From Bowmanella pacifica (GTDB lineage: Bacteria; Pseudomonadota; Gammaproteobacteria; Enterobacterales; Alteromonadaceae), in assembly GCF_014645355.1 (NCBI RefSeq), contig NZ_BMLS01000007.1, positions 124,001-188,000 on the forward strand: a stretch of DNA of 64,000 bases. The letters are read 5' to 3'. Below are positions 47,480-56,444 of the stretch, in pieces; within the stretch, counting starts at the first letter, position 1, and each line of letters opens with the position of its first letter. The notes under the pieces were generated by a model that searched no databases, was not told the DNA's origin, and saw only the letters and a list, made by a program, of their open reading frames with translations. The position numbers were made by a program, and so were the translations under genes.

Positions 47480-48492
47480 GCTATCACCATAAAATCAGAC
47501 CATTCAGCCCAACCCGCGTTGATAAAGAAGCTGCAGATCTCATCCCGCACTGGCTGAGCTGCAATCACTACGCCTTTAGGCAGAGTTTCACTGAGTGCCA
47601 GTACCGGGTATCGGCCCAGCTCTGGTGCATAAAAATCAGCGGCGTTTCGATCGATAAAGCCGCTGGCACTGAGCCCAATTTCAGGTAAGCTCAGCATCAT
47701 TCCCTTGGCCAACGCGCCGGTTCCATATATCCAAAGCTCACTATGTCGCTGATATAAAGCCCGCAATTCATCTTGCTTCAGCTCAACCAGGGTTTTAGCG
47801 AAATGCAGGGCAGAATCGGCTTTTGTTGTCACGGATGATTGGCTCAAGCGCATTTTAACCAGGCACTCAGGCACACAACCAATACCTACCCCATCTTTCG
47901 CCGCCCGAAAAAATAAACTGTAGTCTTCACCAATTCGGGTATCAGGATAACCGATTCTTTTAACTACTTCGGTGCGGGCAAAATAGCTAGTATGCACCAC
48001 ACAGTTCCAACGCATCAGTTGTAAAGCCAGAGCCTGAGGAGTATCTATGCTGTTGTGCTGAGGCTCTTTTACCCGTTTAAACTGACGATAGCGCTCACTA
48101 TCGGCTACCACAGGATCGTCAGTAAAATACTCAAAATAGCTTTTCACCATGCCAAGTTCAGGATGCGCTAATAAATAATCCCTTTGTTTTTCAAAGCGCT
48201 GCGGCATACAGATATCATCAGCGTCCACTTTGGCAACAAATGCGGAATTAACCCATTGCAAGGCTTGATTGAGGCGATAGCCAACTCCGGCATTATCAGC
48301 TTGCGGATAGAAGCGGATTCGTGGATCGCAAAAAGACCTAATTTTTTCCACCGTATCATCTGTTGAACCATCATCAACAATCAACAGCTCAAAGTCATCG
48401 AGAGTCTGCGCCAATACGCTCTGGATGGTTTCCCCCACCACTTCAGCGCAGTTGTAGGTGGTCATCAACGCGGTCACACTGGGTGCTGACAT
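47476..48492 (-). CDS. GT2 glycosyltransferase with C-terminal Rossmann-like module
   Basis: 338 residues from the ATG at 48492, one base after the stop of the TagD-like gene; the frame extends to 48648, but that part lies inside the upstream gene. GT-A marks: MTTYNCAEVVGETIQSVL, IVDDGSTDDT, KVDADDICMP. The C-terminal ~90 residues (LWIYGTGALAKGMML, GFIDRNAADF, VVIAAQPVRDEI) form the same small module as in its neighbour. Confidence 0.87.
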   Translation of the reverse strand: MSAPSVTALMTTYNCAEVVGETIQSVLAQTLDDFELLIVDDGSTDDTVEKIRSFCDPRIRFYPQADNAGVGYRLNQALQWVNSAFVAKVDADDICMPQRFEKQRDYLLAHPELGMVKSYFEYFTDDPVVADSERYRQFKRVKEPQHNSIDTPQALALQLMRWNCVVHTSYFARTEVVKRIGYPDTRIGEDYSLFFRAAKDGVGIGCVPECLVKMRLSQSSVTTKADSALHFAKTLVELKQDELRALYQRHSELWIYGTGALAKGMMLSLPEIGLSASGFIDRNAADFYAPELGRYPVLALSETLPKGVVIAAQPVRDEICSFFINAGWAEWSDFMVIA

Positions 48493-48493
48493 A

Positions 48494-48907
48494 TCAACGT
48501 AGTTCCCGTTCAACCTGGGCGATGACGGCCATAGCCTGCTTAATGGCGGTTGAGGAAATATCCCGGGTTCTGGGCAGATATACCACTTCACAGTGCTGTT
48601 TAAGTTCGTCAAACTTGCCCTGCCAGTCATCGCCCATAACAAACACATCGACTTGGTATTTTTCGATATCGTCGATTTTCTGCAGCCAGTCGTGTTCGGA
48701 AATCACTTGATCAACATAGCGACAACTTTCCACCACCGCATGGCGGTGTTCGTAAGGCACCAGGGTGGTTTTACCTTTCTGACGATTAAAGTCGTCGCTA
48801 GAGACGGCAACGATCAGCCTATCTCCCAGGCTTTTCGCCCGCTTAAGTAAATTCACATGGCCGATGTGGAACAAATCAAAAGTGCCGTAAGTGATGACAG
48901 TTTTCAT
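48494..48907 (-). CDS. TagD-like glycerol-3-phosphate cytidylyltransferase
   Basis: 137 residues from the ATG at 48907 (GGAGG 8 bases upstream). Nucleotidyltransferase with TYGTFDLFHIGHVNLLKRA (HxGH) and RTRDISSTAI, the equivalent of TagD's RTxxISTT. TagD makes CDP-glycerol from CTP and glycerol-3-phosphate; related enzymes make CDP-ribitol or act on other phosphates. Its location in a flagellar sugar locus of a Gram-negative is notable. Confidence 0.85.
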   Translation of the reverse strand: MKTVITYGTFDLFHIGHVNLLKRAKSLGDRLIVAVSSDDFNRQKGKTTLVPYEHRHAVVESCRYVDQVISEHDWLQKIDDIEKYQVDVFVMGDDWQGKFDELKQHCEVVYLPRTRDISSTAIKQAMAVIAQVERELR

Positions 48908-48980
48908 GCTGATACTTCCTCCCGCATCCCTATACATCGGCAGTGAGCGCCTATTTCTTTACTCTTAGCTTAACAGTCTG

Positions 48981-50012
48981 TCAGCTATCTGCAGACTCAG
49001 TAAAAATGGAATGGATACTTTGCGCTAAATCATCTGCCGGAATCGGGCCTACATGAGGATCGGTGGCATAGTCAGGAACTAATCTGCGTGGATCCATATC
49101 ACCACAAACCACCAAACTAGGGCAGTTCACCGCTGTGGCTTGCCACTGTGCACCATCCGGTACCGTGACCAATAAATCCGAAGCTTGCAGCCGCATCAAG
49201 GTGTTGCGCACTGAAGCATCCTGTTTAGGAACATTCCACACCTGATAACCCATCGCCGTCAGTTCTGACTTTAATTGGTCAGCAAAAGGATAGTCATAGG
49301 CGCTATTTTCACTAAAGGGGGCCAATGCCACGACCTTCCTATCCCCTTGCAGGTCGGAAGACGTTGCAGACTCAGACAAGTTAACCGACATATCCATTTC
49401 AATCTGATCAAAACCACAACAATGGCGCAAATAAAATTCAGGATAGCCATAATCCAATTGCGGGGACGATTGCCACCAGGGCGTATGCCAGCGAGCCATG
49501 GCGAAAAAATCGCTGCGTAAATAGTTGGCCGCATCATTTACATATTCAGGCTTGAGTTGTTGGGACTGAAATTGATCAATCAGCTCTTGTACCGACAAGC
49601 TGATGTAATTCCCCACCACAGGTTCGCCGGCATCTTTAAGAAAACGGGATAAAAAGCACGGCATAAAGGCGGTATCCAGACAGACTATCTGGCTGTACCC
49701 TTCAGCGATGATCTGCTCCGCCAGCCCTAAGAAGGTTTCCATGGCAGGAATAATATGCTCCGGCCATTGATGCTGTTCCAACCCACTAACCACAACATCA
49801 GGCTCTGCTGCTTTGACCAATTCTTTACCTTGGGCAAAGCCCATAAAATGCAGGCTGGCGCCTTGAAACTTCTGGCGAAAATAACGCAGCGCCGGCACAC
49901 CAACACACAGCGCATCGCCTTTATCCAACATTCTGATTAAAAGAATTTTATTAGTATTTTTAATGGTCACTATGTATTTCGCTCTGAATAATGAAAGCGC
50001 GCGCGATTGCAC
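48981..50012 (-). CDS. GT9/heptosyltransferase-like glycosyltransferase
   Basis: 343 residues from a GTG directly after the pseC stop; an in-frame GTG 14 codons later is a possible start. ILLIRMLDKGDALCVGVPALRYFRQKF (landmark, ~23-49) is the GT9 N-terminal loop, and VALAPFSEN with SDLLVTVPDGAQWQATAVNCPSLVVCG is the donor half. Probably adds a sugar to the flagellar or surface glycan. Confidence 0.75.
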   Translation of the reverse strand: MQSRALSLFRAKYIVTIKNTNKILLIRMLDKGDALCVGVPALRYFRQKFQGASLHFMGFAQGKELVKAAEPDVVVSGLEQHQWPEHIIPAMETFLGLAEQIIAEGYSQIVCLDTAFMPCFLSRFLKDAGEPVVGNYISLSVQELIDQFQSQQLKPEYVNDAANYLRSDFFAMARWHTPWWQSSPQLDYGYPEFYLRHCCGFDQIEMDMSVNLSESATSSDLQGDRKVVALAPFSENSAYDYPFADQLKSELTAMGYQVWNVPKQDASVRNTLMRLQASDLLVTVPDGAQWQATAVNCPSLVVCGDMDPRRLVPDYATDPHVGPIPADDLAQSIHSIFTESADS

Positions 50013-51158
50013 CTATGCCAAGCTGCTGCTCAATGCACTTACTACTTGCAACTGCTGCTGTTCATCAAGCGCAGGGTATAAAGGCAAGGTGATGGCGCGC
50101 TGATAAAAAGCTTCGGCATGGGGAAAATCTCCTGGCCTAAACCCCAGTTGACGATAATAAGGCTGCAAATGGATGGGGATATAATGCACATTTACGCCAA
50201 TGCCTTGCTGCTGAAGTTTGACAAATATATCGGCACGCTCGTGCTCTAACAACTCGATACTGTACAGGTGCCAGGCACTGTACGCGCGCTCACTGCCGAC
50301 AGGCAGATTCAGCGGCAAATCAGCCAATAAATCATCATAACGCTGTGCAATAGCGGCTCTGGCCTTGATGAAATCATCCAATTTAGTTAACTGTGATATA
50401 CCCAGGGCAGCGTGCAAATCGCTTAAACGGTAGTTGTAGCCCAATTCCACCTGCTGATAATACCAGGGCCCCTCACTTGGGCTTTCCATCAACGCGGAGT
50501 CTCGCGTAATGCCATGACTGGAAAACAAACGCAGCGTCTTGGCAAGGGTGGCGTTATTAGTCAGCACTGCGCCCCCCTCGGCGCTGGTGATGGACTTCAC
50601 CGGATGAAAGCTAAGTACACAGGCATCAGAATACTGGCAACTGCCTACCGGCTTATCATGGTATATACCGCCTAGGGCATGACTGGCATCTTCTAGCAGC
50701 GAAATACCATAAGGCTCGGTTATGGCCCGGATTTCCCGCATATTGCAGCTCAAACCAGCATAATGAACAGGGATTATCACCTTAGGTAATTTATTGCTCA
50801 GCTTGGCTTGTTTCAGCTTATCCTCAAGTGCTACCACACTCATATTGCGGGTAGCCGGGTCTATATCAACAAAATCCACCTCTGCACCGCAGTAACGGGC
50901 ACAGTTTGCCGACGCGACAAAAGAAATGGGTGATGTCCAAACAATATCGCCAGGTCCAACACCTAATGCCAGACAAGCAATATGCAACGCTGAGGTGCCA
51001 CTGTTAACGGCAACCGCATGGGTTGCCTGACAGTAGTTGGCAAGCACGTGCTCAAACTTAGGGACTTGCTGTCCCTGAGTCAAAAACTGATTTTCAAGTA
51101 CATCCACCACGGCTGCCACATCTTTTGGATCAATGTGGTGTCTGCCATATGGGATCAT
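50013..51158 (-). CDS. pseC: PseC aminotransferase
   Basis: 381 residues. PLP aminotransferase converting the PseB product to UDP-4-amino-4,6-dideoxy-L-AltNAc. DegT/DnrJ fold: NSGTSALH, EDASHALGG, and the Schiff-base Lys188 in SFHPVKSITSAEGG. Overlaps pseB by 4 bases. Confidence 0.95.
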   Translation of the reverse strand: MIPYGRHHIDPKDVAAVVDVLENQFLTQGQQVPKFEHVLANYCQATHAVAVNSGTSALHIACLALGVGPGDIVWTSPISFVASANCARYCGAEVDFVDIDPATRNMSVVALEDKLKQAKLSNKLPKVIIPVHYAGLSCNMREIRAITEPYGISLLEDASHALGGIYHDKPVGSCQYSDACVLSFHPVKSITSAEGGAVLTNNATLAKTLRLFSSHGITRDSALMESPSEGPWYYQQVELGYNYRLSDLHAALGISQLTKLDDFIKARAAIAQRYDDLLADLPLNLPVGSERAYSAWHLYSIELLEHERADIFVKLQQQGIGVNVHYIPIHLQPYYRQLGFRPGDFPHAEAFYQRAITLPLYPALDEQQQLQVVSALSSSLA

Positions 51159-52153
51159 AATGCCGTCTCGTTTAACTGCCGTAACTCTTCCACCGTCAGA
51201 AAATGCGGATTCTTACCCGAGTGATATTCGAAGCCATCAGTCACATCGCGGCCCTGTTCCCCCAGCTTATTCTTGTGGTAATTAATATTCTTTTCAAAGA
51301 AAGTAATAGGCGGACGAATCACAAAGTGATCATCAAATTCCACACTGTGATGAGCCGTTTCTTCGGGCACCATCATTTCATGGATTTTTTCTCCAGGGCG
51401 AATCCCCACCACCTCGTATTCCCGGCGACCACTGACGGCTTCAACTAAATCAAGAATATGCACTGAGGGGATTTTAGGTACGAAAATCTCACCGCCTTGC
51501 ATACGCTGGAAGCTGTTGATAACAAAGTCTACCCCTTGATCCAAGGTGATCCAAAACCGCGTCATCTGCTCATGAGTAACGGGAAGTTTCTTCTCTCCCT
51601 GATTGACCAGTTTTTGGAAAAAAGGCACCACAGAGCCCCTAGAACCCACAACATTGCCATAGCGTACAACGGCAAAGCGCGTACCTTTGGCACCGGAGAT
51701 ATTATTGGCAGCTACAAACAATTTATCTGAGGCAAGTTTAGTCGCCCCATACAAATTAACCGGGTTAGCGGCCTTGTCGGTAGATAATGCTATGACTTTA
51801 CTAACGTCAGATTCAATGGCAGCTTCTAAAACATTCTGCCCCCCCATGATATTGGTTTTAATGCATTCCATGGGGTTATATTCTGCGGCTGGAACTTGTT
51901 TAAGTGCAGCTGCATGCACCACAAAATCCACACCACGCATCGCCGTTTTTAACCTGTATTTATCTCTGACATCCCCCAGAAAATAACGCATACAAGGATG
52001 ATAAAAACTTTGCTGCATTTCAGACTGCTTTAGCTCATCCCGGCTATATACAATCAAACGTTTCGGGCTATAGTCATTTAGTAATTTTTGTATAAACCTC
52101 TGGCCAAAAGAACCAGTTCCACCTGTGATAAGTATTGAGCGTTCATTAAACAT
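51155..52153 (-). CDS. pseB: PseB UDP-GlcNAc 4,6-dehydratase (inverting)
   Basis: 332 residues. First Pse step: C6 dehydration and C5 inversion of UDP-GlcNAc. ILITGGTGSFGQRF near the N-terminus, YSRDELKQSEMQQ, and the catalytic STDKAANPVNLYGATK (Asp-Lys and Tyr of the FlaA1/PseB type). The start lies 8 bases inside the maf 3' end. Confidence 0.96.
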   Translation of the reverse strand: MFNERSILITGGTGSFGQRFIQKLLNDYSPKRLIVYSRDELKQSEMQQSFYHPCMRYFLGDVRDKYRLKTAMRGVDFVVHAAALKQVPAAEYNPMECIKTNIMGGQNVLEAAIESDVSKVIALSTDKAANPVNLYGATKLASDKLFVAANNISGAKGTRFAVVRYGNVVGSRGSVVPFFQKLVNQGEKKLPVTHEQMTRFWITLDQGVDFVINSFQRMQGGEIFVPKIPSVHILDLVEAVSGRREYEVVGIRPGEKIHEMMVPEETAHHSVEFDDHFVIRPPITFFEKNINYHKNKLGEQGRDVTDGFEYHSGKNPHFLTVEELRQLNETAL

Positions 52154-55100
52154 ACTCTGTATCTTCCTGGGCTAGATAAGGATAATTGTAAGAGACATTT
52201 TCTTTTTGCTTAAGGAGCACATCCCTATCTACTTCTCTTAGACTCAAAGGGCTATTCTGCCAACCTTGACACAATAATTGCCCCCTCATTCCAGAGCTCA
52301 CCATCATTTGTGGTAAAGGAATGTTAATGTTAAAAGCACATATGGAGTCATAAAACTCATAGAGTTCATATTCCTTTATAAGCTCAACCACCTTGGTGGG
52401 AATATCCATTGAATGCCCTGCTTCGTAAACCAACTTTGGAAAAATAAAACGGCACAATGGTACTTCGTTGAGAAAAGCACAAAAATAGTAGAACCGTTGA
52501 ATATCATGAGCATGAGATGACTCAAAATCAGACTTATAGTCATTCGGCATATAAATAATAGTTAAATTACTCGGTATTTTATTAAGCCTCTCCAGCTGAA
52601 TTTCATCATTTATTATCAACGTAAATTTGGTACCTTCAGGCAACGTAGGAAGAATAGAGAACAAATCGGTTCCCTTTACTAGACTATCATTTTGATTGAT
52701 TAATACATGATCATATTCGTTTAAAATCGCTTTAGGTAATTGGCTTTTAAAGTCAATATTAAGACCTAGATTCCTTGATTTGTTAACATGCCGAGAAGAT
52801 AAAACAAAGCGCAATGAATTCGTCAGTACCAGAACTTTCTTACCAATTGAATTTCTTCGTATCCAAGCAATACTTCGCTCCCCAGCATGAGAGACAGACA
52901 AATCAAAGTTCATTTCTCTCTGATTAAGCGCTGCTTCAATTTGACCCAGGCTACTTCGCCATTCACTAAGCACATGATTAAACCCATGAATCACCTTAGT
53001 CTCATCAGTACTGGCGTAAAGCACTTTCGTCAATACTGAATTAGCGTAGTTTACCGTTCCATACAGAAAGTAAAAAAGTAATGACGCACCTTGCTGATAG
53101 GACAGAAACAACAGCTTTTTCTGCTGCTCAATCACCCCTTCCGCTTCCACTATTGTGTTAACGTCGCACTCAGATACCTGTTTGAAAACACGTAGCTCTG
53201 TAAGCAAGGTCTGATGACTATACTTGTCAGTATAACGCTCGGCAAAACCCTGGCTGGAGGTAAAGGCAGAAGACATAATCGCTTGTAAGGCCCGATGCTT
53301 ATCTGCCGGGCTGGTAACAATCAATAAATCCTCAATCTGAAGTGGTCTGCTTCCTTTAATGGCGGCGCCATCAGCACAGTTATAACAATCGATCTTAGCC
53401 TCTGCCAACATCTGCTCCAACATAACCTTGGAGACTTTAAACTCGTATTTGGTAAACACGCTGGGCCGAAAGTTACCGGGTACCACTAAGGCTGTATTAT
53501 GCAACTTAGCGTATTCGTATAGCTCTTCTTTACCATCCAGGTAATAACCGGAGTGTTTTGAATGGTGGTGCTTGTCATTGACAAATCCCAGATCAACACC
53601 CAACAAGTACAGTTGATGCATGCCCAAGCGGGAAAACAGATTCAAGGCAAAGTTCGTCACGGTAGGAAACGCAAAACGCAGCACTTCAAACTGCGACTCA
53701 TCCAACACCTGCAGGGAAGACACGGTAGACGACTCACCTTCCTTAAAGGCCAGATAGACATTCTTGTACAAGGCGGCGGTATCAGGATGAATACCATTAC
53801 AGGAAAGCAAAGTGATCTGCTTTAAATAGTCAAAATCATCAATTCTGCTGGCCCAGTCAAAGGTTGCCCGGTTTTGCTCAATTTCAGCATGAAAATCGGG
53901 CACAATGCCATGTCGATGCAACACCTGCAATGAGGTGCCACAGGACACAATAATCGCCTGGTCGCGCCACTCTTTTATTGCCTCAATAGAGAAGTCTAAT
54001 GAGGGACCATTACCAATCAGAAAAACCGGCACTTCTTTATGACAAGCAGATAGCAATCCAGAGGCTTGCTTACGCAGTTGCGGATAACCTCGGGCGAAAC
54101 CTTCCTGTGTATGCGCAATACCGTAATAGGCATGGTCGAAGTACTCGCCCATGGAAATGACCACTTGCAACTGCTCCCGCAGTTGCGCAATGGCATGATT
54201 CAAAGCCCCATTGTAATAACTCTGATAAAAATAGGTGTTATTCAGAATATAAGGGCCAACTGCGTAAAACTGCTTTAACAGGTCACGGAATAAATGGCTG
54301 CCATCATCCCCTATATTGATATATAGGCGGGCATCTCTGTCATCCAGTTGCTTTAAAATTCCAGCCCAGTCAATGGCAAACAAGGAGGCATAAAAGAAGT
54401 CGCGATTAGGTTCACATAAAAACAGCTTTTCAACCTGATGTTCCTCAAGCAACCTTTCCAGTTGATAGCCAGTTCCCAAGCCGAACAGGATAAGTGACTT
54501 CACTGTCTGAGGCAGACTTCCCTGCTCATCTTCCAGTTCGGTCAGCATATCCTGCGTCTTAGCGACAAACTTATAATGCAAATAATGCTTAAGTTTTACC
54601 CCATGGTACCCCAGCACCAATCCGTCTTTGTGGGGATGGTTGGAAAACCCCTGATAGCTAAGCTCACTCTCCTTTCTAGGATGCTCGCCATACCAACTCA
54701 CCAGTCGGTGGCGCTCCACCACATTTACACTGCCATCGGGCATACGTACAGGCCACCAAAACTTTGGCTGATATCCTTTAAATTCTTCATAAATAGTCGG
54801 AAAGTACTGCGCAAAGGCGGCCAGGTTTTGCAGTAAAACCTCGTCCTCTGCAGTCAGCGAGCGCCATTTTTCCGGCGCGGAAGCCATTAACCAGGCTGGG
54901 CAATATTCCTCCGCCTGCTCTTGCAACGCAAAGCTCAGTCCCTGCTTGTTTAATTCTGGCCAGGACTTATCCAGTAGCTGACGGTAAAGGGTATTGAATA
55001 TAGGGTGGTTATAATGCTGATAAAGGTAGGCGCCTTTTACCTGCACATGTTCCTGTAATTCTGCAAGATTCGCCAGGATATCCCGCCCGTCCTTAGCTAT

Positions 55101-55700
55101 TTGGAAATACAGAGCCGTGCCTTTTTGTTTGGCAAGCTCCAGGATCTCTTTCCAGCTCTGCGCACTTAATGAACACTTGAAGTATTGCGGCTCTGGCTCG
55201 TAAATAATGAGGTGATTAATGGCATAGTGTTCGATCAGATAGCGAATATGACTGCCCAGCCCCAAGCCCAAAACGATGACTAATTCAGGCTCCAGAGGAA
55301 GGCAAGGCCTGGCCAGAAGACTATGATAACTGTGCAGAGATGAGAGTTCTTGCCCCACCTTTTGTTGCGTACTTTGTGCGGCCTGGTCTGCGGAAAAGTC
55401 CAGATAGGCGGGATGCTGACAAAAGGCTTGGGTATGGCTGATAATTTCCTGCTCGGGGTGCAACCCGTACAAGGTACGGCCACTGCCGTAATCTACAATA
55501 TTGAGTTCACCAAACTTATTGCAGAATAAGGAGATATTCGGGTTGGTTTCCTCAAAATAGCTGACCAGAGAAGGAATATGACGCTGGAAGGCATTAATGT
55601 TTTCATGACTGATTCTGGCAATATGTGAGGCCAGCTGCGCTTCCAACTCCGCTTGGCGGGTTTCATCCTTTTCGATATGTAGCCTGATGTTTTTTAGCAT
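52146..55700 (-). CDS. maf: Maf/DUF115 motility accessory glycosyltransferase with duplicated N-terminus
   Basis: 1184 residues, nearly twice a usual Maf (~600-650). Maf proteins move nonulosonates onto flagellin Ser/Thr. The DUF115 core begins near 557 (VPVFLIGNGPSLDFSIEAIK, then PDFHAEIEQN). Ahead of it a Rossmann-like unit appears twice: 139-~187 (LVIVLGLGLGSHIRYLIEH ... IIYEPEPQYF) and 402-~450 (SLILFGLGTGYQLERLLEE ... FLCEPNRDFF). The C-terminal ~350 residues are unassigned. Starts two bases after the FliT-like stop. Confidence 0.9.
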   Translation of the reverse strand: MLKNIRLHIEKDETRQAELEAQLASHIARISHENINAFQRHIPSLVSYFEETNPNISLFCNKFGELNIVDYGSGRTLYGLHPEQEIISHTQAFCQHPAYLDFSADQAAQSTQQKVGQELSSLHSYHSLLARPCLPLEPELVIVLGLGLGSHIRYLIEHYAINHLIIYEPEPQYFKCSLSAQSWKEILELAKQKGTALYFQIAKDGRDILANLAELQEHVQVKGAYLYQHYNHPIFNTLYRQLLDKSWPELNKQGLSFALQEQAEEYCPAWLMASAPEKWRSLTAEDEVLLQNLAAFAQYFPTIYEEFKGYQPKFWWPVRMPDGSVNVVERHRLVSWYGEHPRKESELSYQGFSNHPHKDGLVLGYHGVKLKHYLHYKFVAKTQDMLTELEDEQGSLPQTVKSLILFGLGTGYQLERLLEEHQVEKLFLCEPNRDFFYASLFAIDWAGILKQLDDRDARLYINIGDDGSHLFRDLLKQFYAVGPYILNNTYFYQSYYNGALNHAIAQLREQLQVVISMGEYFDHAYYGIAHTQEGFARGYPQLRKQASGLLSACHKEVPVFLIGNGPSLDFSIEAIKEWRDQAIIVSCGTSLQVLHRHGIVPDFHAEIEQNRATFDWASRIDDFDYLKQITLLSCNGIHPDTAALYKNVYLAFKEGESSTVSSLQVLDESQFEVLRFAFPTVTNFALNLFSRLGMHQLYLLGVDLGFVNDKHHHSKHSGYYLDGKEELYEYAKLHNTALVVPGNFRPSVFTKYEFKVSKVMLEQMLAEAKIDCYNCADGAAIKGSRPLQIEDLLIVTSPADKHRALQAIMSSAFTSSQGFAERYTDKYSHQTLLTELRVFKQVSECDVNTIVEAEGVIEQQKKLLFLSYQQGASLLFYFLYGTVNYANSVLTKVLYASTDETKVIHGFNHVLSEWRSSLGQIEAALNQREMNFDLSVSHAGERSIAWIRRNSIGKKVLVLTNSLRFVLSSRHVNKSRNLGLNIDFKSQLPKAILNEYDHVLINQNDSLVKGTDLFSILPTLPEGTKFTLIINDEIQLERLNKIPSNLTIIYMPNDYKSDFESSHAHDIQRFYYFCAFLNEVPLCRFIFPKLVYEAGHSMDIPTKVVELIKEYELYEFYDSICAFNINIPLPQMMVSSGMRGQLLCQGWQNSPLSLREVDRDVLLKQKENVSYNYPYLAQEDTEYV

Positions 55701-55701
55701 G

Positions 55702-56013
55702 TTACTTCTTGTATTTTTTTACGGCCTTTTTACCTCTCACCAACTGCGATAGTGCCAATTCAGCTTCTACCCGCATTGGTTCGATAACATCATTCAGATG
55801 CTGGTTACATGCCAACTCTGCTTCAAGAAAGGCCTTTTTTTCCTCCCCATCAAGTGCTTCCTGATGAGAAAGAATCAATGATTCACGCAGCTCTGTAAGG
55901 CGGAGTAGCTCATCAATATCGGGGGATTCTTGCAAAAGAAGCCCTGTAAGGGCTTCACTGTTTTCTCTTAGCGCGGGAAACGAATAAGGATGATCTAAAT
56001 TGATCTTGTTCAC
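55702..56013 (-). CDS. FliT/FlaI-like flagellar chaperone
   Basis: 103 residues, mostly alpha-helical and charged, ending in a lysine-rich tail (RGKKAVKKYKK). No strict motif; the call rests on size, helix content and place directly after fliS, where FliT (or Vibrio FlaI) stands. It overlaps fliS by 4 bases. Confidence 0.6.
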   Translation of the reverse strand: MNKINLDHPYSFPALRENSEALTGLLLQESPDIDELLRLTELRESLILSHQEALDGEEKKAFLEAELACNQHLNDVIEPMRVEAELALSQLVRGKKAVKKYKK

Positions 56014-56444
56014 ACTGCCGCTTGCTCTTTTTGCCGCCTGGTCTCATAGGCCTGTTGCTTAGCAGCTTCAGGTATCTCTGCCCAGGCAGACTTAATAGGT
56101 AGCATCAGACTAATAACTTCGTCCATAATCTTCAAGTTATTCTGCACGTTAGCATCTACTAAACGCTGCAAAATATAGTCGTAAAGAGCGAATAAGTTGT
56201 CAGACACTTCGGATTGAATAGATAAATCCAGGGTATCACGCAAGTTCATGACAATGGCCCCTGCGCGGGACAGGTGTTCGGCCTTAGCTTCAAATTCACG
56301 ACGTTCGATGCAACCTTTAGCAAAGGCCATTCTGTCCAACGCCCCCTGCATCAACATCAAGGTCAACTTATGAGGATCGGCCTGGGCGATTTCCTGCTTT
56401 AGGTTACCCTTTTTGTATGCATTAATGCCTTTCAACGACATCAT
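56010..56444 (-). CDS. fliS: Flagellar export chaperone FliS
   Basis: 144 residues. Keeps flagellin unfolded before export. AYKKGNLKQEIAQADPHKLTLMLMQGALDRM at the N-terminus (landmark, 10-40) and NLRDTLDL with LFALYDYILQRLVDANVQNNLKIMDEV are FliS signatures. One-base overlap with fliD. Confidence 0.95.
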   Translation of the reverse strand: MMSLKGINAYKKGNLKQEIAQADPHKLTLMLMQGALDRMAFAKGCIERREFEAKAEHLSRAGAIVMNLRDTLDLSIQSEVSDNLFALYDYILQRLVDANVQNNLKIMDEVISLMLPIKSAWAEIPEAAKQQAYETRRQKEQAAV

